A stretch of 64,000 bases of DNA, from the NCBI GenBank assembly GCA_034509735.1, contig JACGWO010000010.1, forward strand, positions 5,270,001 to 5,334,000, written 5' to 3'. How positions within the stretch are numbered: position 1 is the stretch's first letter; every line of letters starts with the position of its first letter. The DNA comes from Sesamum alatum. Lineage: Eukaryota > Streptophyta > Magnoliopsida > Lamiales > Pedaliaceae. Under the pieces are notes generated by a model. The model searched no databases, was not told where the DNA came from, and worked only from the letters and a program-made list of their open reading frames with translations. The position numbers were made by a program, and so were the translations under genes. Shown one piece after another: positions 12,053 through 23,193 of this stretch.

Positions 12053-12130
12053 AGGTCTTACTCGATTAGCAAGGTTGAAACCTAACAATTAAAAGATTGT
12101 GGGTTTAAGTCCCACTAATGATGGTGTACG
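12053..12130 (+). repeat. tRNA-like SINE head
   Basis: An A-box-like TTAGCAAGGTTG lies about 33 bp before a B-box-like GTGGGTTTAAGTCCC, the layout of a tRNA-derived Pol III promoter. No acceptor stem can be folded, so it is not a tRNA gene. The body and A-rich tail are not clear, so only the head is marked. Confidence 0.4.
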
Positions 12131-12350
12131 TCTACTTTTATAATAGTTTTTTATTTCTTTGTCTCGTTTGAACGTATTAATTCATTTGAATCAATTTTTA
12201 AATTTAGTGTATTGAATGATATAATTAATTGCACACTAATCTACTAAATGATGTAATGAATATATGACATACTATGCTAACAAGGAAATTTATCGTAATA
12301 GTAGAAGTTTTGGTGAAATGTGAATGGAAGTAGTAGAAGTGCATGAATAT

Positions 12351-13060
12351 TAGACCAAGTCTGTGTAAGGCATCTCATAAACAAACGGTCAAAAAATTAC
12401 ATTTCATAAAGTCCATCTTTGAAACTATAATTCTACTTTATATATGCAAGTCTTTTCAGGGAATCTCCTCGAAAGGAAAAAGAACATTAAATAGTTTTAT
12501 TTCAAAATTAAAAATTTAGTATCCCTTTGGCACTGGGATTTGACGGGTCGGATTTGTATTTTGAGTATATACACAATTTTTTTGGTACAGCATGGCCATT
12601 TTCCCAATAATCCTTTTCAAAGTTTTTTTTTTTTTTTTTGAAAGATAAACATTTTTTATATATTAATATAAGTCAAAGCATATTACATTTGGGGAGGTTG
12701 TATGCCTAATCGAAGTAAAAGATACATCAGTCAAAACAATATTTTCGACAAAAGTAGGCATTTCTTCAAAAAGCTGATATGGCGTTGTAGTTCCTGCTGT
12801 TGTTCGTGCAAAAATATCTGCAGCTCTATTAGCCTGTCTGTAGCAAAAAGCAACCTTAATTGAGCAAAATTCAGTTAAGGTCTTCACCGTAATTATTTTT
12901 TATCTGATTACTCTTTTCGCCTATTAAATATAATTTCAATTTCCTTATTAACCTTAATATTGATGGTAATTCTGAAATTTAGTTAGAATCTTCATTTTCA
13001 TAATCAATTATGAAATTGTAAATTCAAACGTCATAATACTTGTTTGGAAAAATTATTATT
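12351..13060. repeat. Copy of dispersed repeat R, interrupted by a LINE 3' fragment
   Basis: The sequence from GACCAAGTCTGTGTAAGGC through GGGAATCTCC, and again from about 12880 (CACCGTAATTATTTTT) to 13030, matches copies at 29690-30290, 33385-34085 and (3' end only) 49073-49221. In the other copies the region between a GTTTGG-containing start and a GGAGCCAAACGC end has short inverted termini like a hAT-type MITE, but no TSD was confirmed. About 100 bp of the repeat is missing around the LINE fragment. Confidence 0.6.
12623..12880 (-). mobile_element. 5'-truncated LINE fragment with poly-A tail (RNase H-like 3' end)
   Basis: On the minus strand a frame includes VAFCYRQANRAADIFA, typical of the RVT_3 (RNase H-like) C-terminal domain of some plant LINEs. 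It ends in a poly-A tail seen as 17 T at 12623-12639. The insertion sits inside repeat R, which resumes on both sides. This is a severely 5'-truncated retroposition, and the right edge is approximate. Confidence 0.65.
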
Positions 13061-13108
13061 TTCATCCCTTTAACTTTACCTCCTATTAATTTTAGTTCTA
13101 TAAGAAAT

Positions 13109-13609
13109 ATGGAAAACTCTCTCCCATCTTCAAGCACCTCTTCGAGCAACCCTAGCGGCGGCGTTTGTGGTGGGGGAACGGAGGAGGCCCCTCAGGCCTC
13201 AAACGAGGAGGAGAAAGCGGTCCGCGGATCATTTAAATTCTCTTCCTTTGCTTCCTTGGCTCATAGGGTTGCCGGAGATGATCAATCGCTACAGACGTTG
13301 GAGCGGCTTAAAGTACGTTGGCATGCACGTTATGGTGATAGTAGTTCGGGCACCTTGTCTACGACGATAGGGGCGCTCTCTGGCTCGGAACTTTTTGAAT
13401 CCCACACGGTGGCTTGTGGCTCGTCGCCACGAACTAGGGTAACTGAGACAATAAACCCTCTTCCCCCGGCTAGGGTTTTGCTTCAAGATGCAACAGGCCT
13501 GCCTAGCCCCCGGCCTGTATCACCTAATCTGCCTTCCACAGAAGCTACGGAATCTTTCAGCCCCGACCATGCAGACGTCTATGTGGGTTCGGTTCGACTA
13601 AAACCCTAA
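13109..13609 (+). pseudogene. LINE ORF1-like N-terminal fragment
   Basis: Open frame of 166 residues starting MENSLPSSS at the ATG immediately inside the LINE 5' end. It is Ser/Gly-rich, then has SFKFSSFASLAHRVAG and SLQTLERLKVRWHARYG, like the N-termini of plant L1 ORF1 nucleic-acid-binding proteins. The frame is open for another 23 codons upstream, but those codons lie outside the element (before and within the TSD), so 13109 is the better start. The zinc-knuckle part of ORF1 is missing. Confidence 0.6.
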
Positions 13610-13849
13610 CCCAACGCCGGCGAGTGATCAGTTTACTCATGGGTTTGCTAACTCCACACGGAAAGAACTACACTTTGTCCCCCGGAAAATCAGAATCGGG
13701 TGGTTGTTGTGAAGCCTTCACCATAGATTGTACAACAAAATTCGAAGTGGTGGCAATCGATAGCAGTTGGCTATTTTCTTGGCCGTCGGCCCTATTTTTA
13801 CCACCTAGAGGCTTACGCTAGATATCAGTGGCCGGCAATACAAGATGTT

Positions 13850-14356
13850 GTGGCCTCTACAACAGGATTTTATTTCTTTACCTTTAAAACGAAAGTGGCA
13901 TTGGAAGAGGTTATCGAGGTTGTGCGGCGAGAACTGTGGGAAACGATTCTCCTCACAGCCCCGCTGGTTCACGAGGAGAGCTGGCTTTTACTGGGCGATT
14001 TTAATTGCATCCTAGATGAAAGCGAAACACTAGGCGCGGTGGCTAATAACGCTGATGCGATGGAGGAATTTTTTGCTTGCGTTTCTAATGCTGGACTCGT
14101 GACGCTACTGGCAAGGGGGGCACCATTCTCATGGTCTAATAGAAGTATTGGCCCGCGGCGAGTATGGAAGCGCCTTGACCGTATACTAGTTAACGAAACT
14201 TGGATAGGGTGTTGGCCTCTTAGCACCTATGTATGTACGACACCCCGTACCTCGGACCACTCCCCTCTTATCCTTCAAAATGCTCAAAACCCACAGATAG
14301 GGGGCGGTTGTTTTCGATTCGACAACTTCCTGACAGCGGACCCGACTTTTCTTTAG
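13850..14356 (+). pseudogene. LINE endonuclease C-terminal half
   Basis: The 168-residue segment carries the later motifs of an AP-like endonuclease: LLGDFNCILDESE, FSWSNRSIG, VWKRLDRILVN and TSDHSPLIL, where the SDH motif is the catalytic aspartate-histidine pair. The N-terminal part of the domain is absent, so it would not cut DNA. It is in the LINE at 13104-17264. Confidence 0.85.
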
Positions 14357-14359
14357 GAG

Positions 14360-16081
14360 GTGCAGCGCATTTGGCAGCATGACATTTATGGCGCCCCTAT
14401 GTACTCAGTTACTCAAAAAATTAAAGCATTGAAGCCTGTGTTGCAGACTCTTAGAAAGAAGAAATGTGACTTATCCTTAAATGTGCTACAGGCTGCGGAT
14501 TTCTTGGCGGATATCCAGCGACTGTTGGTCCATTTTCTATCAGTGATGCTTCTGCAAGAGGTAGAGCAGTTTTGTCGGATTATATATGCTAAAGCAGCGG
14601 CAGCGGAGTCGTGGATGCTGCGGCAAAGAGCAAAGATCAAGTGGTTTAAGGATGGGGACCAATGTACTAAAATGTTCTTCCAAAAAGTGGCCATCAAACG
14701 TGCACAGCGCAGAATCTATAGGCTCCAAACGACGGATGGCGCCCCATTGGATGAGCCAGAACAAGTGGCGCAAGAGCTTGTACGGTGGTTCACGGAATTG
14801 TTAGGAGGATCAACGCCCACTAGAACACTTCAGATTCAGCACTTAGAGCCCTACCTTAAGGGTAGGCTCACGGTAGAGGACTCCCGCTCTCTGCTAGCAG
14901 CGGTCTCACCGGGGGATATCCGTGCGGTGCTGTTTTCTATTGATGACGACAAAGCGCCGAGGCCGGACGGATACACTGCGTGCTTTTTTAAAAAAGTCCT
15001 GGCCGGTGGTGGGAGTTGAGATTGCACGTGCCGTCAAACAATTCTTCGAAAATGGCTCCTTACTGCAACAAATCAATGCTACCTTCATCAGGTTGATCCC
15101 CAAAATGGCCAACCCGCAAATAGTGGCGGATTTCAGACCCATCACTTGTTGTAATGTTGTCTATAAAATCATTACAAAAGTGTTGGTTACAAAGCTTCAA
15201 CCGCTGCTCCATAAGCTAATTAGCAGTAACCAGAATGCTTTTGTACCGTGAAGAAAAATCGAAGACAATATCCTACTTGCACAAGAGTATATATACGGCT
15301 ATAATCAGAAACACCTCCCCCCTCGGTGCATGATGAAAATCGACATTCGAAAGGCGTATGATACTATACGATGGGACTTCCTTGAAGAGGCTTTGCGTCT
15401 GCTCAATTTTCCGGCGAAATTTATCTCATGGATTTACAGTTGTATCTCTATAGCCTCTTATTCTATCCTTATTAATGGCATGCCGCATGGTTACTTTCGG
15501 GGTACGAGGGGGCTAAGACAAGGTGACCCTTTCTCCCCCTACCTTTTGTGCTTGTGATGGAGTTACTCCACGTGATCGTCCGAAAATGTGTGGCCGAATC
15601 CCTTGATTTTCAGTTTCATTGGAGATGCAAAGAAATTGGCCTGAGTATGCTATGCTTTGCGGATGATCTTTTGCTCTTTTGCCACGTTGATGCCAACTCA
15701 GTTCAGACACTTATGGATGCCCTTTCCGAATTCACGGTACATTCAGGATTATGTGCAAACCTGGCGAAAAGTGTTATTGTTCTATCGAAAGCGGCTGATC
15801 CTCTTCAAGACACACTACAGCAACTCGTGGGTTTCAACATTGGCAGATTGCCAATTAAATATCTTGGTGTCCCGCTTCACTCATCTCGACTCACTATTGC
15901 GGACTGCAACCCGCTCATAGATAAAGTCGACATGCGCCTTGCTTCATGGGCGACAAACAAATTCTCCTACGCCGGACGACTTCAACTCATTAAATCGGTG
16001 TTGGCGTCTCTTCATGTTTATTGGGCTACTATTTTCGTGTTACTGAAGGGGGTCATTCGACTACTTGAGCAACGATTCTGA
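14360..16081 (+). pseudogene. LINE connector and reverse transcriptase, broken frame
   Basis: Consecutive open pieces in shifting frames give an ordered RT: a connector with AKIKWFKDGDQCTKMFFQK (14360-15019), then DDKAP near 14943, FRPITCCNVVYKIITKVL (about 15129), MKIDIRKAYDTIRWDF (15330), GLRQGDPFSPYLL (about 15510) and the catalytic LCFADDLLLF (about 15650-15680). At least three frame changes and a stop after QNAFVP make it non-functional. Confidence 0.88.
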
Positions 16082-16491
16082 CACTTCATGTGGTCGGGAC
16101 ATAACGAACAAGGGAGCTCACGGGTCGCATGGGATCAAGTTTGCCTGCCGAAGTGTGAAGGAGGCTTGGGGCTTATGGATATTACGGCTGTTAACAAGGC
16201 GCTTATTGGCAAAATGTTATGGAATGTTATTCAACGAAACACGGACTCGGTCTGGGTCCATTGGATACTCACCTATCGTATCCGTAATGCCACAGTTTGG
16301 ACTGTGCGCGGAGACGTCGAAACTTGGACTTGGCGTTGTCTCATGAAGCTACGGACCACTTTTTTGCCGGCCTTCCGCTACATGGTGGGCGATGGCCAGC
16401 TCTTCAAGCTATGGCTCGATCCGTGGCATCCTAACGGTATTCTTATTCACCTAGTTCCTTCGGGGCCGCAACGAGTGGGGCTTAGAGAGGA

Positions 16492-17193
16492 TTGTTTGCT
16501 TTCAGAGGTCATTGGAATGGCGATTGGCAATGGCCCCACAACAGATCACTATCCGGCTTACACATCCTGGATAATCTTTCAGCCATCCATGGAGGTGAAG
16601 ACACAATCAGAGGGGCCACTCTAAATGGCACCATCACTACAGCATCACTACTGCCATTAATTCGGATCCCTGGACCGAAAGTGGAGTGGACAAGGCTACT
16701 ACAAGGTTGCTTTAACATCCCGCGTAATAACTTCATTTTATGGCTAGCCATACGAGAAAAACTTCCTACGCTTGATCGACCTTGGTTCAATCATCTAGAA
16801 GTGTTCTGTTGTTTGTGTGAGCTACCCGTGCTGGAAACCCACTCTCACCTCTTCTTCGAGTGTCCCTTCTCAACTAGGTGTGTGGATGAGCTCCGGCGTG
16901 AGATTAATTTTTCATGGCAGGGAGGTACCTGGCAAAACGGCATTGAACATGCGCTTAGGCGATGGAGACGTACCCATTTTATCAATGTGGCTTACCGCGC
17001 AACTCTTGCATCTTTGGTATACCACATTTGGCAAGATCGGAATCGACGGATTTTCTTGAATGAGCGCTCAACTTCGGGGGCTAGTGTTGCAGCGATCCTT
17101 GAACAAATTCGCCGATGTATAGTTAGTTGTGAGTTGACAGAATCACTACAACGCTTTGTACTATATAGATTGTGGAAAATTGCCTGGACCTAG
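16492..17193 (+). pseudogene. LINE zf-RVT C-terminal domain
   Basis: The 233-residue open segment ends LINE ORF2. FNIPRNNFILWLAIREKL leads to a zinc-knuckle pattern (CCLCELPVLETHSHLFFEC), then YHIWQDRNRRIFLNE, the usual tail. The stop at about 17193 is 60 bp before the poly-A tail, so the 3' UTR is short. Confidence 0.85.
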
Positions 17194-17506
17194 GGTGGAC
17201 AATCTGATACTTGTACATACCCTTTTTTATTCTTAATGAAATTTACCTTACCCCAAAAAAAAAATTAGTTCTATAAATATGCCTTTTATTTATTTAGTCT
17301 TGTAAATTTGAAAAATGATGATAAGTAGCTGTTTTCATTATTATAATAACGATGAAAATTCCATTTCCATTGAAAATGAGACTTTGTAGCAATTTTCATT
17401 TTTGGAACTACGATAATTTCTTAGTTCACTTTGTAAATTAAAATATTCTATAGTTTTTATTTTTCAATTTATACCCTATGCAAAAGCTTTGTAGCTGAGT
17501 TGTTAT

Positions 17507-17700
17507 GTACCTCATTTCTCTGGATATTATTAATACATAATTTGCTACGGAATATGCAATGTTAGTCCATCTCATTAGCTACGGAATTACAGTATTTATA
17601 GTCATTTTGTTGCTTACGTACCTCAATTTTTTTTTAATAAATTTAATACACAATTTGCCATGGAATATCCATTGTTAGTCCATCTCATTAGTTACGGAAT
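17507..17700. repeat. Tandem duplication, two 80-bp units with 111-bp spacing
   Basis: Unit 1 (17507-17587) and unit 2 (17618-17700) share GTACCTCA, TTAATACA, AATTTGC and TTAGTCCATCTCATTAG in the same order at about 85-90 percent identity by eye. No coding potential was seen. Confidence 0.7.
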
Positions 17701-18505
17701 GCATTTCATTGCAATATTATTCGATAGTATATGTCTTATTTTTTTTAGACATTTCATTTCATTTCATTGCATTGCATTCTATCACCTATAAAACGCCGGG
17801 CCAAAGAGTCATGGGATATATGAAGCGAACAACCCTGTACACAAAAAATCCCAATGCATCCCTACCACTAAATGAAAGAATTGGAGAAATATCTAACAAC
17901 TTAAAGTCATTATGTGCATCAACTCATTGACGATTCCGCCAACAAGTGATCGACTGAGTGTTTTTGGGTCGTCATTAATATATGTTATAACTTTTGTAGT
18001 ACATCAAATTTTAATAGCACATACATACATATATATATATATATGGATTCAAGTTTTATTATAACCATAATAGTGGATGATGATTTTATTCGTACATAAT
18101 TTTAAGGAATTCTATTGGCTATTTAATTTTTCTCGCATTCGATGGAGAGAAAATGTTAATTATTTAATAATAAATTATTATAGTTAAATAAAAAAAGATT
18201 GTTATTGATATTATATTTACTAAAAAGATATAAATTTAAGAAATTATATATAAATTATACAACTAAAAATAGTCATTTTAAAAAGACCTAAATAAAAAAT
18301 ATGTCAAGAATTAGCTACTTACTTGATCTTAGTGGTATTGGGTCATTTTTTGGTCATTTTACCAATATATAAAGAGTTTATTATGTTGAATTTCCTGGCA
18401 TCTTATAAGATGTGAAAATATTTTATAGAATTTAATATCTTGTTTATCCAAATTAATACTTTAAAAACTTATTTTAAATTAAAATCCAACATATTATAAA
18501 ATTGG
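17701..18505. other. AT-rich intergenic DNA
   Basis: No gene or recognisable element was seen. There is a TA microsatellite near 18030-18045. At about 18505 the sequence changes abruptly into a CYP96 coding fragment. Confidence 0.5.
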
Positions 18506-18656
18506 TTGGATAAGTTGTGACCAAGATGTCTGTGTTGGTGAACCAGGATGTCTTGAAGAAAACCGTGGAGTTCTCTGCAAGAAGCTGGGTGATTTTGTCG
18601 TAGATTTTGTGGCTCTTGAGGTACATTGTTGGCATCATTCTCAGGAACGGTTCAAT
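18506..18656 (-). pseudogene. CYP96 5' coding fragment, part 2 (downstream of Copia insertion)
   Basis: On the minus strand this matches codons of the second CYP96 gene (45121-45270) covering the TMYLKSH...YDKITQLLAEN and WFT.TDILVT region. It is truncated at about 18506 and has lost three bases near the AENNST motif. It is the continuation of 24528-24623, from which the Copia element at 18657-24527 separates it. Confidence 0.85.
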
Positions 18657-18763
18657 TGTATAACAATACTTTTGAAAAAAGAGAAGAGGAGTATATCTTT
18701 AGAAATCTTTTGCTCTAAATTGTGTCTCTCTATTCACTTGAATAACATCATATTACCTCAATC

Positions 18764-18796
<33 letters not shown>

Positions 18797-19123
18797 AACA
18801 TCATATTACAAGACCTTTTATAGGCTAAAACATTAGCTAACAAGCGTAGAATTCCGTACGAAGAGTATATGCAAAATAGAATTCTAAGCATCATTTTCTG
18901 TTTTTGGGAGTTCTTGGTAAAATATTCATAACTTTATGCAGAGATTTCCAATGGACTTGAAACATAGAACATTTGAAACTAAACTCACAGAGCTTTAATT
19001 CCATATAACATTCATCAGGAATGGAAACCGTTTGCTTTCTGAAAACGCGTCTGAAAGTCTGCTCAAAAGCTGTGATTGCTGAAAACTAGCAGACAAGTTT
19101 AATTCTTTGTGTAATTCTCAACA
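18657..19123 (-). repeat. Copia 3' LTR (left on the plus strand)
   Basis: 467 bp. Once the 53-bp poly-A insertion at 18757-18809 is removed it is 414 bp, nearly the length of the partner LTR (412 bp). The two LTRs differ at many positions by eye, implying an old insertion. Confidence 0.9.
18757..18809 (+). mobile_element. Poly-A micro-retroposon with 13-bp TSD inside an LTR
   Basis: The 13-mer AACATCATATTAC occurs at 18744-18756 and again at 18797-18809. Between them lie CTCAATC, about 29 A, and GAAC. The partner LTR lacks the whole segment. A TSD of this length with poly-A is the signature of LINE-machinery target-primed insertion, here with almost nothing but tail. Confidence 0.75.
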
Positions 19124-19410
19124 GCCCCCTGTAAACTTGACTTCTTTACAACTCCAATCATTTCTCTAAGTTGTTGGAATCTATCTTTCTTGAGGGTCTT
19201 AGTAAAAATATCTGCAACTTGATCAAGAGTTTTGATATACTCCACCTCAATTTTTTTTGTAGCAATGCAATATCGAATAAAATGAAACCTTGCATCTATA
19301 TGTTTGCTTCGATCATGAAACACCAGATTCTTACCAAGAGCAATAACTGATTTATTGTCCACTGTGATTTTAGTTGCTCCATCTTGCGCAAAACAAAGTT
19401 CACATAGCAA
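19099..19410 (-). pseudogene. Copia RNase H domain
   Basis: The 103-residue segment shows the end of the Copia RNase H: VDNKSVIALGKNLVFHDRSK, HIDARFHFIRY, VEYIKTLDQVADIFTKTLKK. The upstream half (about 19410-19560) is out of frame. It overlaps the start of the LTR. Confidence 0.88.
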
Positions 19411-19946
19411 CCTTCTTAGCCAATTGAATTACATGTTCCAGTAGTTGTGGCAACGTACTCCGACTCACATATTGATAGAGTCAATCGGTTGCTTCCTTAA
19501 GCACCATGCAATTGCTTTTTCTCCAAACAAAAGCAAAAATCTGGTGGTTCTTTTTTGATCATCAACATCACCGGCATAATCATTATCACAATATCCTCTT
19601 AAGCAAGCATTACTAGAAGAGGTGTAGAAAATGCCATAATCAAGAGTATCTTTTAGATATCGAAGAATCTTTTCGCAGCATTCATGTGTTCTTCACTTTG
19701 ATTCTTCATGAACCGACTCACTAATCCTACTGCAAATAGCATGTCTGGTCTAATACATGTCGAGTACCGTAGACTCCCCACAAGACTTCAAAATGTAGTT
19801 GAGTCGACCTTTCTTGCTCTATCATCTTCGAAAAATTTTACTCCACACTCCATTGGAGTATTCACCAGATTGCATTCCATCATCTTGAATTTTTTTATGA
19901 TCTCCCTTGCATATGCTTCTTGAAAAATGAAAATTCCATCACTTTG

Positions 19947-20522
19947 TTACTTTACTTCTAATCCCAAATAATATGACATGAGCCTCATGTCACTCATTTT
20001 GCATTCTTGCGCCATTGCCTTCTCGAAGTTTTCATACATATGTGGATTATTTCCCGTAAGAATGAGATCATCCACATAAATGCATACGCATAGTACATCT
20101 CCCTTCTCCTTCTTCACATAAAGAGCATACTCATGAAGGCATCTTGAGAAACCATTCTTTTGAAGATAGTCGTCAAGACGACTATACCATGCCCTTGGTG
20201 CTTGCTTGAGCCCATATAAAGCTTTCTTCAATTTTAATACTTTGTCTTCATGACCTTTAACCATGAAACCATCCGGTTGTTCAACATATACTTCTTATTC
20301 AAGAGTACCATTGAAAAATGCAAGCTTCACATCCATTTGATGAAATGACCATCGATTTTCTACCACAAGAGTGACCAATAACCATATCGTCTCCAAGCGA
20401 GCAACGGGAGCAAAAACTTTTTCATAGTCCACACCATGCTTTTGTTTATACCCCTTTGCAAGAAGTCTCGCTTTATACCCTTTTACTTCTCCTTTGCATT
20501 TTTTTTTGTTCTGTACCCCCAT
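19947..20522 (-). pseudogene. Copia reverse transcriptase, two pieces
   Basis: 20295-20522 encodes YKARLLAKGYKQKHGVDY, VFAPVARLETIW and FHQMDVKLAFFNGTLE. After a stop, 19947-20264 encodes LKKALYGLKQAPRAWYSRL and the catalytic CIYVDDLILTGN. This is the standard Copia RT order. One in-frame stop separates the pieces. Confidence 0.9.
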
Positions 20523-20939
20523 TTGACTCCAATGGTTTCGTGACCACTTGGTAGTGTAGTTATCTCCAAAGTGTTACTTTTCTCTATTGAATGGACTTTT
20601 TCCTCCATAGCTTGCACCTATTTCTTCTCCTTTATAGCTTCTTCAAAACTCAAAGGTTCATCATTCGTAAATAAACAAAAAAGATTATCACCATTTATTC
20701 TTTCTGTAGCATCATAATGATCACTTATGCTACGATACCTTTGAGGTTGTTCGCTTGAAATAGGTGTTGAGGGGGTTGAATTTTTACCTTCAACTTCTTG
20801 CTCATTCTCTTATTCTTCTAAATGTGGAAGAAAAAAAAACACTTCTCTCCTCTTTGGATGTTCCAATTCCATGAGGCGTCTTCTTCCAACTCCACATCTC
20901 TACTAATCACAACCTCCTTAGCAATGGGATCAAAACATT

Positions 20940-21869
20940 GGGTGAAATCTATTTTGAACCCCTGTGATATGGGAAAATATCAAAAACCCCCTATAAAATT
21001 TAAAGATAAAAAAATCACCCTTATGTTGTCAACAAATGTTCACACTGCCCCCTGGTCAACTTGGAAGTATCTTTTTAGTGAAAATGACTAAAATACACCT
21101 CATATATACCTATAATTACATATAATATACTTATTAATATATTTATATTTATAAAAATTATTAAAAAAAATTAACACCCCCCAACCGCCCCACCCCCCAC
21201 CGCACCCCCACCCCCACGACCGCCTCCCCCCTTCCCCCTTCCCCCACCCCCGCTGCCGCCCCCCGCAGAGGCGGAGGAGGTCTGGCGATGGCGATGGCGA
21301 TGGCGACGGTGACGTCGCCCTCCGCCTCTGGGCAACCGCTGTCGCCCAGAGGTGAGAAAGACGCGTCGTTGTGCCCTCTTCTGCAGCAGCGGCGACTTCG
21401 CCGCCGCTGTTTTTTTTGTTTTTTAAAAAATTAATTTTAATTAATTTACTTATGTAATTTGAATTAAATTATAATAAAAGTATTAATACAATTATATATA
21501 TTTACATATATAATAATATTATTTAACTATTAACAATATTTATATATTATTTTAAAATATATGAAATAATATTTTATTATAAATAAATATTTATTTATTA
21601 TTTTAAGAATTATTAAATTATATATATTATATTATATATTATATATATTAGATTGGTCATGCAAAGGAGAGAGAAGGGCAAAAATGTCAAGAAAAGTCAC
21701 TTTTCAGACCACCAGCCGCATTCAAAGCGCGTGTTTCACCAACCCTAGCCTCAGGGGGTTTTTTGAATTTTGTTTCATATCACAGGGGGTGTAATTGATA
21801 CTTTAATTTTCATAGGGTTTTTTTTAAACATTTTCAATATCACAGGGGGGGTCCTTGTATTTTTCCCTT
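20940..21869. mobile_element. MULE-like element with GC-rich core, nested in the Copia element
   Basis: Ends are inverted: the left has ACCCCTGTGATATGGGAAAA, and the right end reverse-complemented has CCCCCTGTGATATTGAAAA. The 8-bp direct repeat AAAACATT flanks it exactly (20932-20939 and 21870-21877). The middle (about 21175-21410) is strikingly GC-rich, with C-runs, GCGATGGCGATG repeats and a GCAGAGGCGGAGG / CCTCCGCCTCTG inverted pair. This is unlike anything else in the window and looks like captured foreign sequence, as in Pack-MULEs. No long ORF was recognised in it. Confidence 0.78.
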
Positions 21870-21879
21870 AAAACATTTG

Positions 21880-22923
21880 TACCCCTTAGAGTTCTCATCA
21901 TAGTCTAGAAAGACTATTTTCTTACTTCGGTCATCTTGTTTTGTTCTTTATTGTTCCGGCACATAAACATAGCAAATTGATCCAAAAACTCTTAAGCGCT
22001 TCACACTTGGCTTCCATCCACTCCATGCTTCTTGTGGAGTTATTTTCTCCAAACTCCTTTTCTAGGATCTGTTTGAAAAATACACGGCACATGCAACTCC
22101 TTCGGCCCAAAATTCTTTCGGCATTCCCTTACTTTTCCACATCGTCCTTGTCATGTTTAGAATTATTCTATTCTTTCTTTCTGCAACACCATTTTGTTGT
22201 GGTGTTCTTGGAACAGTCATAGGACGTCAAAATTCCATGTGTTTCACAAAAAAATTTGAATTCACTAGAAGTGAACTCACCACCTTTATCGGTCCTTAGA
22301 GCTTTGAGTTCAAAACCACTTTCTTTCTCAAAACGAGATTTGAGTCTTTTAAAAGTCTCAAAAGCTTCACTCTTGTGTTTTAGAAAATAATCCTACGTCT
22401 TTCTTGTAAAATCATCGATATAAAGGATAAAATATGAACTCTTATCGAATGATTGTGGGTGGAAAGGACCACACACGGCCATTCACATGCACAAGTTGTA
22501 GAGGTTTGCTTGCTCTTGAAAGTGACTCATTTGAAAAGTTTTTCCTTGCATGCTGGTCAAGCAAACATGCCTCACATAATATTTCGGAACTCCTCTCACC
22601 ATATGCTCTTCTCCTAGCATCTTAAGCCCTTCAAAGTTGAGATGTATGAATCTCATATGCCATATACATGACGTATCATTGATGCAAGCTTGTAGAAACT
22701 TTGCTTCGGCCGTCTTCACATTTAGCTTGAACATTTAGTTATTTGTCATGATAATTTTTGCGACAAGCCCATCATCTCGGTCTCGAAGCCATAGATATGT
22801 GTCCTCTATCTTCACTTTGTGTCCACTCTCCAAAAGTTGACCCATGCTCAAAATATTATTCTTCATTTTTGGAATGTAGTAGACATTATGGAGAAGTTTG
22901 TGATCTCCATTCTTTGTAGCCAA
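21880..22923 (-). pseudogene. Copia protease / GAG-pre-integrase / integrase remnant
   Basis: 22735-22923 encodes LLHNVYYIPKMKNNILSMGQLLESGHKV (end of the protease region). 22483-22734 encodes WHMRFIHLNFEGLKMLGEE, the GAG-pre-integrase HLNFEGL motif. Below that, in broken frames down to about 21880, are integrase remnants, including a segment on the SYDDFTRKTWVYFLK type pattern. The zinc-binding and DDE motifs cannot all be read intact. Confidence 0.75.
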
Positions 22924-23193
22924 AACTTCATACCTTTTCTCTTGATCTCCACTTTAGTATCATCTCCAAAACGAACATCGCAGATTACTTTTTGTCCATT
23001 TGCATAAACTTGCTTTTATCTCCTGCCATGTGACATTATTTTCTACAGTGCCTTCTTTTTGAGAAAGCAAAAGGGCGTCACTTCTTCCTCCTTATACTCA
23101 GTAAGATTTGTCTCATCTGCATTAGGTTTAGATTGACACTCCTATGAATAGCGTCCAGTTCTTCCGCATGAATAGCACTCAACATGACTTTTA

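Larger units (their letters stand above)
13104..17264 (+). mobile_element. LINE (L1-type) with exact 12-bp TSD and poly-A, internally deleted
   Basis: The element begins at 13104, five bases before an ORF1-like ATG, and ends in an A10 tail at 17255-17264. The 12-bp direct repeat TTAGTTCTATAA flanks it exactly (13092-13103 and 17265-17276), so both ends are secure. Order: ORF1-like N-terminus (13109-13609), C-terminal half of the endonuclease (13850-14356), connector, reverse transcriptase (about 14900-16081) and zf-RVT (16492-17193). At 4161 bp it is shorter than a full plant L1. The C-terminal part of ORF1 and the N-terminal endonuclease are absent. Frame changes and stops break ORF2 into at least six pieces, so it cannot move on its own. 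Confidence 0.92.

Noticed and set aside
12053..12130. A tRNA gene
   Set aside because: A- and B-box-like motifs are present, but no cloverleaf acceptor stem or anticodon arm can be formed. A SINE head fits better.
13040..13108. Upstream 23 codons of the LINE ORF1 frame as the true start
   Set aside because: They lie outside the element and include the TSD. The ATG at 13109 is just inside the LINE 5' end.
21170..21415. GC-rich stretch as a host exon or CpG-island promoter
   Set aside because: It lies between inverted termini with an 8-bp TSD inside a Copia element and has no sustained ORF. Cargo of a DNA transposon is simpler.
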